A stretch of DNA of 64,000 nt, from positions 38,724,001 through 38,788,000 of the forward strand of contig JBAIAC010000008.1 in the NCBI GenBank assembly GCA_037349315.1. The letters are read 5' to 3'. The position numbers were made by a program, and so were the translations under genes. Shown here piece after piece: positions 1-10,106 of this stretch. Under the pieces are notes generated by a model. That model made no database searches. It was not told the DNA's origin and saw only the letters and a list, made by a program, of their open reading frames with translations. How positions within the stretch are numbered: position 1 is the first letter of the stretch; the number at the start of each line of letters is the position of its first letter. The DNA comes from Chelydra serpentina. Taxonomy: Eukaryota; Chordata; Testudines; Chelydridae.

Positions 1-355
1 CAAAGGTGCTGAAATGCTAGCCAGGGACCTGTATAGTGTGGGGGGCTTTCCTTCCTCCACTTACAACTCCTATGCTGGGAGGAGGTAGCAAAGAGCGTCT
101 ATGCCAAAAGATACCCACAGTGACAGAGAGGCCTGCTGTATCACCAAACTCCACCAGCGGTAAGTCTTATCAACTATCTTTGTTCCATTTTTCTTTCCTT
201 TAGTGCATGGCTGTTTTGGAAAATTTCAAACAGAATAACACTAACCAGTAATAATAAAAACGTCTGAGACCAAACTTCAAATTCCTACCATATATGTAGT
301 GATCTCCACTGTTGACAATGGGAGTCGTGCATATGCAGAATTTGAATCAGAAGAC
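1..355. other. No recognisable feature
   Basis: There is no supportable gene, and I recognise no repeat. The sequence is ordinary mixed composition ahead of the first CR1 fragment. Confidence 0.5.
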
Positions 356-1445
356 AGAGATTTTAAGGCCAGAAGGGACCATTATGATAACCTATTCTGA
401 CCTCCTGAACAATATCATTCCACCCAATAATTCTTACAGCAAGCCCATCATTTCTGGTTGAGCTAGGGGCATATATTTTAGAAAAACATCCAATCTAGAT
501 TTAAGGAAGTCAAGTGAAGGAGAATCTATCACATCCTTATTAAGTTGTTCCAATGGTTAATTACTAGAGATGGTGAGAAAAACTTTTGCTGCACCATTTT
601 CCATTGATATTGAAATGTTTTATGAAATTGTATTGATTTCAGTGAAATTTCATCTCAGGGAAAAATTCAAAAAATTTCAGAATGAAATATTTAAATTTTT
701 CACTTTGAATTTTTAAATTTTTGCATTATATAATATTTTAAAATATCAAAACAAAATGTTTCAGTTGATCTGAAACTTTCTTTTTGGATAGTGGGGGAAA
801 TTTTCCTTTGTTGTGAATTTTGACATTTCCAGGTTTTGTTTTGATTTCAAATGAAGCCAGATTTTGAAATCTCGAAATCCTTCATGAAATGGAATTGTCA
901 TCGTCCGTTCAATGGTTTAAAATGTGTGCCTTAAATCTAGTCTGGATGTGGCTTCAGCGTCCGATCACTGGACCTTGTCTACTAGATTAAAGAGCCCTCC
1001 ATTACCAGAAATCTTCTCCCTATGTAGTTACAGACTGTGATCAAGTCATCTGTTAACCTTTCTTTGGACAATATATAGAGCTTCTTTAGTCTCTCACTGT
1101 GAGAACATTTTTCCAGCCCTTGAATCATTCTTCTGGCTCTTTTCTGAACCCTTTCCATTTTTTCAACGTCCTTTTAAAAGTGTGGACACCAGACCTCAAC
1201 ACAATATTCCAGTAATAGTCTAGCTGATACCATCTCCCTTCTTCTAATCTATATTCCCCTATTTATACATCCAAGGATTGCATTAACTTTCTTAGCCATT
1301 ACAGCACACTAGAACTCAAGTTCATTTGTTTATGCACAAATACTTTCTATTCCCTTTAAGTTGCTACTTTCCAAAATGCAGCTCGTATCTTGTCAGTGTG
1401 ACCTACAGTATTTGTTCCTAGATATATGTGGCTGTGGTCTTGCTC
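356..1445 (-). mobile_element. CR1 LINE 3' region, interrupted
   Basis: Read on the plus strand, the stretch starts with the typical CR1 3'-tail complement (ggccagaagggaccatt, then a 'gacctcctg' segment). After the interruption it resumes with complemented ORF2 C-terminal sequence ('tctggctcttttctgaaccc', 'acaatattccag'). The element therefore lies on the minus strand. It is cut at about 572-889 by an AT-rich repeat that is not part of CR1. The reading frame is decayed and gives no long ORF. CR1 copies normally insert 5'-truncated, so the missing 5' part is expected. The right edge is uncertain by some tens of bases. Confidence 0.75.
572..889. repeat. AT-rich repeat inserted in CR1
   Basis: This block consists of 'gaaatttt/aaaatttc' runs and starts near tagagatggtgag. 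It separates two collinear halves of one CR1 copy, so it is a later insertion. Similar A/T-run sequence recurs at 15.8, 29.8, 30.6/31.7 and 63.3 kb. I take it for a degenerate DNA-transposon MITE, probably hAT-like. Clean terminal repeats and a target duplication are not visible here. Confidence 0.5.
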
Positions 1446-1682
1446 TGAATTGAAGAATTATTGATGAGAGATATTTTTTTTCATGTAAAAATCAGAATGA
1501 AAACTGGTTGTTTAAATCATCATTCATGCTACATAAACTCCTGCATAATCTTGTACTTGCAAGCATAGAATGGATCATAAGGAGAGCTGGGTGTCAAAAT
1601 ATGAAGTCACAAGTTGACAATCTCCAAAACATTACCCCACAAGAATAGGTTTCTTCCAAAACAACAGAACAGTAAGTATTCA

Positions 1683-1888
1683 TGGATTATAAGGCCAAAG
1701 GGGCTCACTGTGATCATCTACTTTGACATCCTGTATGACACAGGCCATAAGCCTTCCTCAATTTAATTCCTGTTTGAACTAAAGCATATCTTTTAGAAAA
1801 ACATAAAATTTTAATTTAAACATTGCCACCACAATCTTAGGTAAATTTTCCAATGATGAATTTAGCCTCACTTAAAAATCTGTACCTT
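1683..1888 (-). mobile_element. CR1 LINE 3' fragment
   Basis: A short CR1 3'-end fragment in complement. It shows 'aaggccaaaggggctcac', 'gacacaggccataagcc' and 'cttttagaaaaacat', the same succession as in the neighbouring CR1 tail at 356-570. It is non-coding. Confidence 0.7.
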
Positions 1889-2230
1889 TATATCATAAGA
1901 ACGGCCACATAGGATCAGACCAAAGGTCCATCTAGCCCAGTATCCTGTCTTGCAGTGGTGGCCAATGGCAGGTACCCCAGAGGGAATGAACAGAACAGGT
2001 AATCATCAAGTGATCCATTCCCTATCGCCCATTCCCAGCTTCTGGCAAACAGGCTAGGGACACCATCCCTGCCCATCCTGGCTAACAGCCCTTGATGGAC
2101 CTATCCTCCATAAATATATCTAGCTCTTTTTTTTAACCCTTTTATGGTCTTGGCCTTCACAACATCCTCTGGCAAGGAGTTCCACAGGTTGATTGTGCGT
2201 TGTGTGAAAAAATACTTTGTTTTGTTTGTT

Positions 2231-2683
2231 TTAAGCCTGTTGCCTATTACTTTCACTTGATGACCCCCTACTTCTTGTGTTATGAGAGGGAGTAAAGAAC
2301 ACTTCCTTATTTACTTTCTCCACACCAGTCATGATTTTATAGACCTCTATCATATCCCCTCTTAGTTGTCTCTTTTCCAAGCTGAAAAGTCGAAGTCTTA
2401 TTAATCTCTCCTCATACGGAAGCTGTCCCATAACCCTAATAATTTTTGTTGCCCTTTTCTGAAACTTTTCCAATTCCAATATATAATTTTTGAGATGGGC
2501 TGACCACATCTGCACACAGTATTCAAGATGTGGGCATACCATGGATTTATATAGAGGCAATATGATATTTTCTGTTTTATTATCTATCCCTTTCTTTACG
2601 ATTTCCAACATTCTGTATGCATTTTGGACTGCCACTGCACATTGAGTAGATGTTTTCAGAGAACTATCCACAATGACTCCAAG
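2231..2683 (-). pseudogene. CR1 ORF2 C-terminal fragment
   Basis: The frame is open and encodes the end of the CR1 reverse transcriptase polyprotein. Recognisable pieces include GVIVDSSLKTSTQCA, ENIILPLYKSMV, HLEYCVQMWSAHL, ELEKFQKRATKIIR, LFSLEKRQLRGDMIEVYK and VEKVNKEVFF. The start of this open frame (2684-2746) is not CR1 at all. It is the antisense tail of the inserted PLE, fused by chance to the CR1 frame. In an intact CR1, ORF2 supplies endonuclease and reverse transcriptase for target-primed retrotransposition. Here it is a dead remnant with no start of its own. Confidence 0.85.
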
Positions 2684-2730
2684 AAGCGACAAAGAGTTCT
2701 GTGGCACCTTATAGACTAACAGACGTATTG

Positions 2731-2768
2731 GAGCATAAGCTTTCATGGGTGAATACCCACTTCTTCAG
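2731..2768 (-). ncRNA. Hammerhead-ribozyme-like motif in PLE tail
   Basis: On the minus strand, in order, there are: a CUGAAGA box (position 7 of the CUGANGA core is variable), a 5-6 bp hairpin (GUGGGU pairing with ACCCAU), a GAAA box, then AGC-UUAU-GCU, a 3-bp stem closed by a 4-nt loop, followed by C at the expected cleavage position. PLE terminal repeats are known to encode hammerhead ribozymes. One extra A between the core and stem II, and a weak stem I, make activity uncertain. Confidence 0.4.
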
Positions 2769-2847
2769 ATGCATGCAGTGGAAATGTCCAGGGGCAGGTA
2801 TAAATAAGCAGGGAAGAGTCAGGCTAGAGATAACGAGGTTAGTTCAG

Positions 2848-4722
2848 TCAGGGAGGATGAGGTCCTCTTCTAGCAGTTGAGGTGTGAACACCAAGGGAGG
2901 AGAAACTGCTTTTGTAGTTAGCTAGCCATTCATAGTCTTTGTTTAATCCTGAGCTGATGGTGTCAAATTTGCAAATGAACTGAAGCTCAGCAGTTTCTCT
3001 TTGAAGTCTGGTCCTGAAGTTTTTTTGCTGCAGGATGGCTACCTTCAAATCTGCTATTGTGTGTCCAGGGAGATTGAAGTGTTCTCCTACAGGTTTTTGT
3101 ATATTGCCTTTCCTAATATCTGATTTGTGTCCATTTATCCTTTTGCGTAAGGATTGTCCAGTTTGGCCAATGTACATAGCAGAGGGGCATTGCTGGCACA
3201 TGATGGAGTATATTACATTGGTGGATGTGCAGGTGAATGAACCGGTGATGATGTGGCTGATTTGGTTAGGTCCTGTGATGGTGTCCCTGGTGTAGATATG
3301 TGGGCAGAGTTGGCATCGAAGTTTGTTGCATGGATTGGTTCCTGAGTTAGAGTTATTATGGTGCGGTGTGTAGTTGCTGGTGAGAATATGCTTCAGGTTG
3401 GCGGGTTGTCTGTGGGCGAGGACTGGCCTGTCTCCCAAGGCCTGTGAAAGTGAGGGATTGTTGTTCAGGATGGGTTGTAGATCACTGATGATCCGTTGGA
3501 GAGGTATTAGCTGAGGACTGTAAGTGATGGCCAGTGGAGTTCTGTTGGTTTCTTTCTTCGGTTTGTCTTGCAGCAGGAGGCTTCTGGGTACACGTCTGGC
3601 CCTGTTGATCTGTTTTCTTATTTCCTCATGTGGGTAGCGTAGTTTAGAGAATGCTTGGTGACGATCTTGTAGGTGTTGGTCTCTGTCAGAGGGGTTGGAG
3701 AAAATACGGTTGTACCTCAGTGCTTGGCTGTAGACAATGGATCGTGTGGTGTGTCCGGGATGGAAGCTGGAGGCATGTAGGTAGGCATAGCGGTCGGTGG
3801 GTTTTCGGTATAGGGTAGTGTTAATGTGACCATCGCTTATTTGCACCGTGGTGTCTAGGAAGTGGACTTCCCATGTAGACTGGTCCAGGCTGAGGTTGAT
3901 GGTGGGGTGGAAGCTGTTGAAGTCGTTGTGGAATTGTTTCAGAGTTTCCTTCCCATGGGTCCAGATGATGAAGATGTCATCAATGTAGCGTAGGTAGAGA
4001 AGGGGCGTGAGTGGACGAGAGCTGAGGAAGTGTTGTTCCAGATCAGCCATAAAAATATTGGCATATTGTGGGGCCATGCGGATGCCCATAGCAGTGCCAC
4101 TGGTCTGGAGGTATATATTGTCACCAAATTTGAAATAATTGTGCGTGAGGATAAAGTCACAGAGCTCAGCAGCCAGTTGTGCTGTGGCATCATCAGGGAT
4201 ACTGTTCCTGACAGCTAGCATTCCATCTGTGTGTGGGATGTTTGTGTAGAGAGCCTCTACATCCATGGTGGCTAGGATGGTGCTTTCTGGGAGATCACCG
4301 ATGCATTGTAGTTTTCTCAGGAAATCAGTGGTGTCACGGAGATAGCTCGGAGTGCTGGTGGCATAGGGTCTGAGTAAAGAGTCCACATATCTGGTCAGTT
4401 CTTCAGTGAGAGTGCCAATGCCCGAGATGATGGGGCGTCCAGGATTTCCAGGTTTGTGGATCTTGGGTAATAGATACAATAACCCCGGTCGGGGCTCTAA
4501 GGTATGTTGATTTGTTCCTGTGTTAGCGTAGGGAATGTCCTGAGTCGATGGTGCAGTTTCTGTGTGTAGTCCTCAGTGGGATCTGAGGAGAGTGTCCTGT
4601 AGAAGTTGGTATTGGAGAGTTGTCTGGCAGCCTCCTTTTGGTAGTCAGACCTATTCATGATGACAACAGCACCTCCTTTATCAGCCTCTTTGATTATAAT
4701 GTCAGGGTTGTTTCTGAGGCTG
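2848..4722 (-). pseudogene. PLE reverse transcriptase / GIY-YIG endonuclease (broken)
   Basis: A 543-codon frame (2848-4479) carries reverse transcriptase motifs: MDVEALYTNI at residues 72-81, GTAMGIRMAPQYANIF around 128-143, and the catalytic YIDD at 165-168. A GIY-YIG endonuclease follows near 422-441, with VIY and MYIG, the R/K-rich segment after it, and a conserved E in the C-terminal part. A Cys pair (CNKLRCQLC) lies between the two domains. The N-terminal part (4497-4722, with IIIKEADKGGAVVIM) lies in another frame and ends at a stop at 4497, so a frameshift near 4480-4500 separates the two. The true N-terminus is lost by 5' truncation. The frame at 4497-4772 also runs into CR1 sequence (MMGSKLTVTTQER), which is a chance fusion. 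In active elements this protein nicks DNA and reverse-transcribes the element RNA; this copy cannot. Confidence 0.92.
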
Positions 4723-4732
4723 TGACTCCAAG

Positions 4733-4988
4733 ATCTTTCTTGAGTGGTAACAGTTAATTTAGACCCCATCATTTTATATATCTAGTTGGGATTATGTTTT
4801 CCAATGTGCATTACTTTGCATTTATCAACACTGAATGTCATCTGCCATTTTGTTGCCCAGTCACTCAGTTTTGTGAGATTCTTTTGTAGCTCTTCGCAGT
4901 TTGCTTTGAACTTAACTGTTTTGAGTTGTTTTGTATCATCTGCAAATTTTGCCACCTCACTGTTTACTCCTTTCTTACTGTCACACAA
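4733..4988 (-). pseudogene. CR1 ORF2 reverse transcriptase fragment
   Basis: This is the continuation of the CR1 frame on the other side of the PLE. It contains KFADDTKQLK (the FADD catalytic box of CR1 reverse transcriptases) and DKCKVMHIGKHNPN, followed by MMGSKLTVTTQE, which leads to the C-terminal part at 2231-2683. The 5' end of the LINE is truncated here. Confidence 0.82.
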
Positions 4989-5396
4989 AAATTGGTTTTA
5001 GCTATTTTCATTCAAGATCAATAGGAACTACATAGCCACCTGTGACTGATTGGCATCTGCTATATGTCTGATTCATTGTCCACTGCAGTCAAGGAGAGTC
5101 TTTGATCAAGCCCTACTGAAGTAGCCTCTTACAAGCACAGTCCTGTAAACCGATGATAACTGCAGTGTTACATTTCAGTATAACCCACTGGAGAGGAGAA
5201 GTGTGCATTCACATTTCCTACATTTTGTTAAAAGGAGAGAGAAAAATCAATACTTTATTTTTGCTCAATGTACATAGTATATTTTACTATTATATTCATT
5301 GTTCATTGTTGAAATTGCAGCCAAATATTGCATTTATATGGAACATTACAATAGCCACTAGCTCTTTGCGTGGGTAGCAGAATGCTTTCTATATAT

Positions 5397-5707
5397 CAGG
5401 GAAGGGCAACCTTTCAGAAGTGGTGTGCCGAGTCTTCATTTATTCACTCTAATTTAAGGTTTTGCATGCCAGTAATACATGTTAACGTTTTTAGAAGGTC
5501 TCTTTCTATAAGTCTTTAATATACAACTAAACTATTGTTGTATGTAAAGTAAATAAGGTTTTTAAAATGTTTAAGAAGCTTCACTTAAAATTAAATTAAA
5601 ATGCAGAGCCCCCCAGACCGGTGGCCAGGACCCAGGTAGTGTGAGTGCCACTGAAAATCAGCTTGCGTGCCGCCTTTGGCACCCATGCCATAGGTTGCCT
5701 ATCCCTG
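5397..5707. mobile_element. hAT MITE with 8-bp TSD
   Basis: A 311-bp non-coding element. It starts cagggaagggcaacc and ends ggttgcctatccctg, giving a roughly 15-bp terminal inverted repeat with two mismatches. It is flanked by a perfect 8-bp duplication, ctatatat, at 5389-5396 and 5708-5715. The 8-bp duplication and CAGGG ends are typical of hAT elements. No transposase sequence is inside, so it needed one in trans. Confidence 0.92.
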
Positions 5708-5752
5708 CTATATATCATGAGGAGAAAGATCTGCCCCATAAGCAAATCATTT

Positions 5753-5827
5753 TGGCCCTGCTCCAAAGACCATTAATCAGTCAATGGCAATCATTCCACT
5801 GACTTCAATGGACTTTGGATTGGCCCC
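5753..5827. repeat. Short palindromic repeat
   Basis: An imperfect inverted repeat: tggccctgctccaaagacc faces cttcaatggactttgg...ggcccc. Relatives of the same style, with 'tcaatgg' cores, occur at 17.2, 26.0, 35.3 and 37.3 kb. Probably remnants of old foldback or MITE families common in amniotes. Confidence 0.5.
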
Positions 5828-7658
5828 TTTAAGAGGACACCTAGACAGAAAACGATTAGTTGTGAGTTAGGGTAAAACCCTACCTACCCCTCTAGTTCCA
5901 TCATGTATGTCTCAATGAAACCAGTGTTCTGAAACCACTGTTAGAGTTATTGACTCTAATACAAATGGTTTCACAGTGTACTTTATGACATATTCATACT
6001 GCCATAGTACAGCAGAAGAATATATTCTGAGGTGAAACTGATATTTCAGCCTCCTTTGACCAATTTCAGCCACCATTGATCAAAAATATTTCTCTGTCTA
6101 GTACTGATTACCACTAAATTAGGTCAGTGGGGTCAAATTCAGACCTGATATAAATCTGTGAAACTGCTATGTTAGTGTCTTTTAAATTGAACTGTTACAA
6201 AAAACATGTGCTAAGTTACATATGTGGTGTAGATTGACAAGAAGATGGGTGAAAGTGACAATAGTGGGTACCTTACACACCAAATGGACAGTGATGGAGA
6301 AACTGTCTTATAAGTGGCTCTTTGTGCTATAGTTCCCATTCACCGGCTGTAGATCTAAGTTACACTTGTCTTGAACACTAAGAGCTAGACTCTTGCCTTA
6401 CTGGGTCTCCCGAATCATGGGGCCTCCAAAGCTGGTCCACAGTGCGCAAACTAGAGCAATCCAAAAGCTACTCTAACATATATCTGGGTGCCTATGGCAC
6501 CAAGAGGCTCCTCAAGCAGAGGGGATAGCCAGCATTTAGAGACATCCTATCTATGCCCCCTTTCCCCAGGGAACATCCCCTGCACTTGGAGCCAGAAGAG
6601 AGAAGGCATACAGTCACTTGTCAGTTCTGTGTCAGATAGGGATTTGTCTTATGCAAGGAAACTCCCCAAATAGCTGCTTATGCCAGAATTTGGGCTGGTG
6701 GTGGTGGTGGTATTGTTTTTGCTGCTGAAGTGGCACAAAGCAGCTGGGCCAGGACCTGAATCTGGCTCAAATTGATGATAAAAATCAGTGCAAGAGCACT
6801 ATCCTACCTAAACCTACATTTTGACCAATTTCCAGCCAATATACAACTTACTCTATTGTTTGTCATTCATGACTTTGGCTGCATGTTTATTTAGATTGAT
6901 CGTTTTTTATATCTTCACAATTCTTAACTAGCCAAGAATAAATGGATACATCTTGTGTAGCAACCAAATCCCAAGAACATCATTCTTATTTCTGCAAAAT
7001 ATTTAATTTGTCAGTGTTTAAAATTGATCTAAGGGAAAGAATAGGGACCGCTCAGGAGTTCAGACATGGAAAGTCACAGTCTACATTATTTTTGAACACA
7101 AAAGCTCATTTAACAGCACTGGTATTGTTATAAAATAAACAGTGACCAATGTTGTATGCAGTGTTGTTGTAGCTGTGTTGGTCATAGGACTAAGGGACCA
7201 ATGTTCACATTTTTCTACCATAATTAGATCAATATGGCTTAAGAAGCAATTAATTTAAAATAAATGTGTTGTAACCAACATTATTTAATGCAATAAGCCC
7301 AGTAGCTAAAGGCCATTCAGTTCTAGGAATACATTTTCTTCTCCGTTATAGTGATGTCAGTCCATTAAATACAGCAGAGCTGCACTGGTATAACCAAAGG
7401 TTTAATTTGGCTCGTGGATGCTTGTTTATTTTGTTTATTTTGTTTATTTTGATGGTCTAAAGCATTGGGTCTCAGCTTTTTCCACACTCGAACCCCCCAC
7501 CATCTATCTTTTCCTAGTTATTTTATTCATTTTAAGGTAAATTATTCTGGGGTGGAGTGGGGAGTTATTGTCTCAAACACATTATACATGGGATTAAACC
7601 ATCATATTATTCACTTTACTATATTAACCTCTTATACTCAAGTTTTCATACCTTCTAC
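5828..7658. other. No gene; unassigned sequence
   Basis: Only short ORFs without recognisable domains are present. A minisatellite-like run of 'tttgttat' type units lies at 7422-7451. I see no other structured element that I can support. Confidence 0.5.
7422..7451. repeat. (TTGTTTATTT)n tandem repeat
   Basis: Three tandem copies of a 10-bp unit, ttgtttattt. Simple-sequence expansion. Confidence 0.8.
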
Positions 7659-7672
7659 CATGGATTGTATAG

Positions 7673-7899
7673 AAGCAACAAAGGGTCCTGTGGCACCTTA
7701 TAGACTAACAGAGGTATTGGAGCATAAGCTTTCGTGGGTGAATACCCACTTCTTTGGATGCAAACATCCTCTTTGCATCCGAAGAAGTGGGTATTCACCC
7801 ATGAAAGCTTATGCTCCAATACCTCTGTTAGTCTATAAGGTGCCACAGGACCCTTTGTCGCTTCTACAGATCCAGACTAACACGGCTACCCCTCTGATA
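7673..7899. mobile_element. PLE terminal sequence as inverted fold-back insertion
   Basis: The insertion is 227 bp between two copies of a 14-bp duplication, catggattgtatag (7659-7672 and 7900-7913). It consists of two head-to-head copies of the PLE tail: 'ggcaccttatagactaacag' on the plus strand at about 7690, and its inverted copy at about 7830-7850. They meet at a short spacer near 7760. The arms are nearly identical, so the sequence would fold into a roughly 100-bp hairpin. There are no domains. The ORFs on both strands here are simply translations of the repeat. Inverted terminal copies are a known feature of PLE integration. Confidence 0.9.
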
Positions 7900-8476
7900 C
7901 ATGGATTGTATAGTATCCCATGACAATACTCTATTTCCCACTTGATTCCACTATTTCTTATTCTGAATTTTTCTAAATTCAGTGTTTTAATTAGAATCCA
8001 AAGCTATTCTAATTGAGATAGAGAAGCTGAAGCCTTCCAGTTTCTTGCAATCATATATCTTAATGTTGAAAGAGCCAAATCTCTCTTTCCTCTTCATTTA
8101 AAGACTGTTGACTTTTACCTTAAATATACTAACTTACAAGAAAATTATATCTGGATGTCCAATATTTACCATGCTTTAGTATATATAACATACAAAAAAG
8201 TATATTAAAATATTATGGTTGAAAAGTGAAGAACTCTAAATTCAAGTTTCAAAGTGGTAGCCATGTTAGTTTGTATCAGCAAAAACAACAAGGAGTCCTT
8301 GTGGCACCTTAGAGACTAACAAATTTGTTTGGGCATAAGCTTTCATGGGCTAGAACCCACTTCATCAGATGCATGGAGTGGAAAATACAGTAGTAGGTAT
8401 ATATATTAGTTTTTGTAATGACCCATCCACTCCAAGTCTTTATTCAAGCCTAATTTGATGGTGTCCAGTTTGCAAA

Positions 8477-8806
8477 TTAATTCCAGTTCTGCAGTTTCAC
8501 ATTGGAGTCTGTTTTTGAAGGTTTTTTTTTAAGAATTGCAACTTTTAAGTCTGTTATTGAGTGTCCATGGAGGTTGAAGTGTTCTCCTACTGGTTTTTGA
8601 ATGTTGTAAGTCCTGATGTCAGATTTGTGTCCATGTATTCTTTTGCATAGAGACTGTCCGGTTTGGCCAATGTACATGGCTGAAGGGCATTGCTGGCACA
8701 TGATGGCATATATCACATTGGTAGATATGCAGGTGAACGATGGCGTGGCTGATGTGGTTAGGTCCTGTGATGGTGTCCCTTGAATAGATATGTGGACAGT
8801 TGGCAC
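8477..8806 (-). pseudogene. PLE GIY-YIG endonuclease fragment
   Basis: A 109-codon remnant of the PLE endonuclease. It has VIYAIMCQQCPSAMYIGQTG, then SLCKRIHGHKSDIR and KPVGEHFNLHGH, matching residue by residue the GIY-YIG part of the larger copy at 2.8-4.5 kb. The frame is lost after VAILKKKPSKT because of an expanded A/T run at about 8521-8533. The reverse transcriptase domain upstream is absent. Confidence 0.87.
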
Positions 8807-9261
8807 CAGGGTTTGTTGCAGGGTTTGGTTCCTGGGTTAGTGTTTTTGTTGTGAGGTGTGTAGTTGCTGGTGAGTATTTGCTTTAGGTTGGGGGGCTCTC
8901 TGTAAGCGAGGACTGGCCTGTTTTCCAAGGTCTGTGAGAGTAAGGGATTGTCCTTCAGGATAGGTTGTAGATCTGGAATTAATTTGCAAACTGGACACCA
9001 TCAAATTAGGCCTGAATAAAGACTGGGAGTGGATGGGTCATTACAAAAACTAATTTCCCCATACTAACTTCCCCCTACTGTTACTCGCATCTTCTTGTCA
9101 GTTGTTGAAATGGGTCACCCTTATTACCACTTCAAAAGTGATTTTTCCTCCCTTGGTAGCCTGCTGTCAATTGAATTGTCTCGTTAGACTTGGTAAGGCA
9201 ACTCCCATCTTTTCATGTACTATGTATGTATACCTGCTATTGTATTTTCCACTCCATGCAT

Positions 9262-9299
9262 CTGATGAAGTGGGTTCTAGCCCATGAAAGCTTATGCCG
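9262..9299 (+). ncRNA. Hammerhead-like motif in PLE tail
   Basis: This contains a perfect CTGATGA core, a GTGGG/CCCAT hairpin, GAAA, then AGC-TTAT-GCC. The base before the cleavage position is C instead of the required U, which should weaken or abolish cleavage. The minus-strand arm of the same insertion (about 8330-8370) carries the same motif with the same C. Confidence 0.35.
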
Positions 9300-9412
9300 A
9301 AATAAATTTCTTAGTCTCTAAGGTGCCACAAGAACTCCTTGTTTTTTCTAAATTCAAGGAATATCAGAATTAAGGTTGCCATGCAGCTTTAATAGATCTC
9401 TCTTATATGTAT

Positions 9413-10102
9413 TGTGACGGGGCAAGGCCAGATGGCTATAGTAAAGTAGTGGGAGACAGATATATTAGCCACAGGCTAAACAAATCCCTGTTACCAGGAT
9501 AAGCAAATGGCAGCTGCTCCGGTCAATTAAGACACCTGGGGCCAATTAAGATCTTTCCAGAAGGCAGGGAGGACAGTTATGTTGATTGGGACACCTGAAG
9601 CCAATCAGGGGCTGGCTGAAACTAGTTAAAAGCCTCCCAGTTAGTCAGGTGGGCATGCATGTCAGGAGATGTAGGAGGAAGCCACGCTGTTGGAGAGACC
9701 ATATCAGGCACAAGGAAGGAGGCCCTGCGATGAGGGTGAAGTAAATATTGAGGAAGTGGGGGTTGCTGTGGGAAGTGGCCCAGGGAATTGTATGCACCCT
9801 GTTTCTAAAAAGTCAGCTACCATAGGGTCTCTGGGCTGGAGCCCAGAGTAGAGGGTGGGCCCGGGCTCCCTCCTTTACCCCCCGATTAATCACTGAGACT
9901 GGGAGACAACAGAGACTGTGCAAGGGAGGGCAGCTTCTCCTCACCTCCCTTGCTGGCTTATATATGAAAATGGCTCAGTAGGCTGTGACCCTTACCTCTA
10001 GAGAGAGAAGGGCTACGTGGAGGGTCACAGTGAGCCTCTGAGGCTAGTGAAATCTGCTAGGAAACGTGGGACCCATAGAGACAAGGCCAGAGCTTTATCA
10101 CA
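9413..10102 (+). mobile_element. Solo gypsy-type LTR
   Basis: A 690-bp sequence starting tgtgacggggc and ending tttatcaca (TG...CA). It is flanked by a 4-bp duplication, gtat, at 9409-9412 and 10103-10106. No internal gag or pol sequence or second LTR is nearby, so it is a solo LTR left by LTR-LTR recombination. The start resembles the 'TGTGACGGGG' LTRs common in turtle gypsy elements. Orientation is inferred from that resemblance. Confidence 0.85.
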
Positions 10103-10106
10103 GTAT

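Larger units (their letters stand above)
2684..4722 (-). mobile_element. Penelope-like element, 5'-truncated, with 10-bp TSD
   Basis: The insertion is about 2,039 bp and is flanked by a perfect 10-bp duplication (tgactccaag). It encodes a reverse transcriptase joined to a GIY-YIG endonuclease, the hallmark of canonical Penelope-like elements. The 5' end (minus orientation) starts within the coding region, so the copy is 5'-truncated. The 3' end is a non-coding tail of the 'cttatagactaacag' type containing a hammerhead-like motif. It sits inside a CR1 of the same orientation, so it is younger than that CR1. Closely related tails recur at 7.7 and 54.6 kb, and a different PLE subfamily is present at 8.3-9.3 kb. 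Confidence 0.93.
1893..5000 (-). mobile_element. CR1 LINE split by a Penelope-like element
   Basis: This minus-strand CR1 belongs to the turtle subfamily whose tail complement reads 'ggatcagaccaaaggtcc'. The two CR1 parts, 1893-2683 and 4733-5000, are collinear once the PLE at 2684-4722 and one copy of its 10-bp target duplication are removed. The duplication is tgactccaag, at 2674-2683 and 4723-4732. The CR1 itself is 5'-truncated near 5000, inside the reverse transcriptase domain, as is usual for this family. Confidence 0.88.
8247..9346 (-). mobile_element. Penelope-like element, rearranged fold-back copy
   Basis: A roughly 1.1-kb insertion bounded by a perfect 12-bp duplication, tctaaattcaag, at 8235-8246 and 9347-9358. 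From 8247 to about 8972 the element lies on the minus strand, with the 3' tail first, then the GIY-YIG region, then connector sequence. From about 8973 to 9346 a second copy of the 3' tail lies on the plus strand. It repeats in inverted form the sequence at 8418-8480 (ttaatttgcaaactggac) and ends with the tail 'ttagtctctaaggtgccaca'. It belongs to another PLE subfamily than the copy at 2.7-4.7 kb. The polymerase domain is missing. Confidence 0.9.

Noticed and set aside
7465..7923. 152-codon plus-strand ORF
   Set aside because: Its C-terminal half is translated PLE tail; the rest is unrelated sequence.
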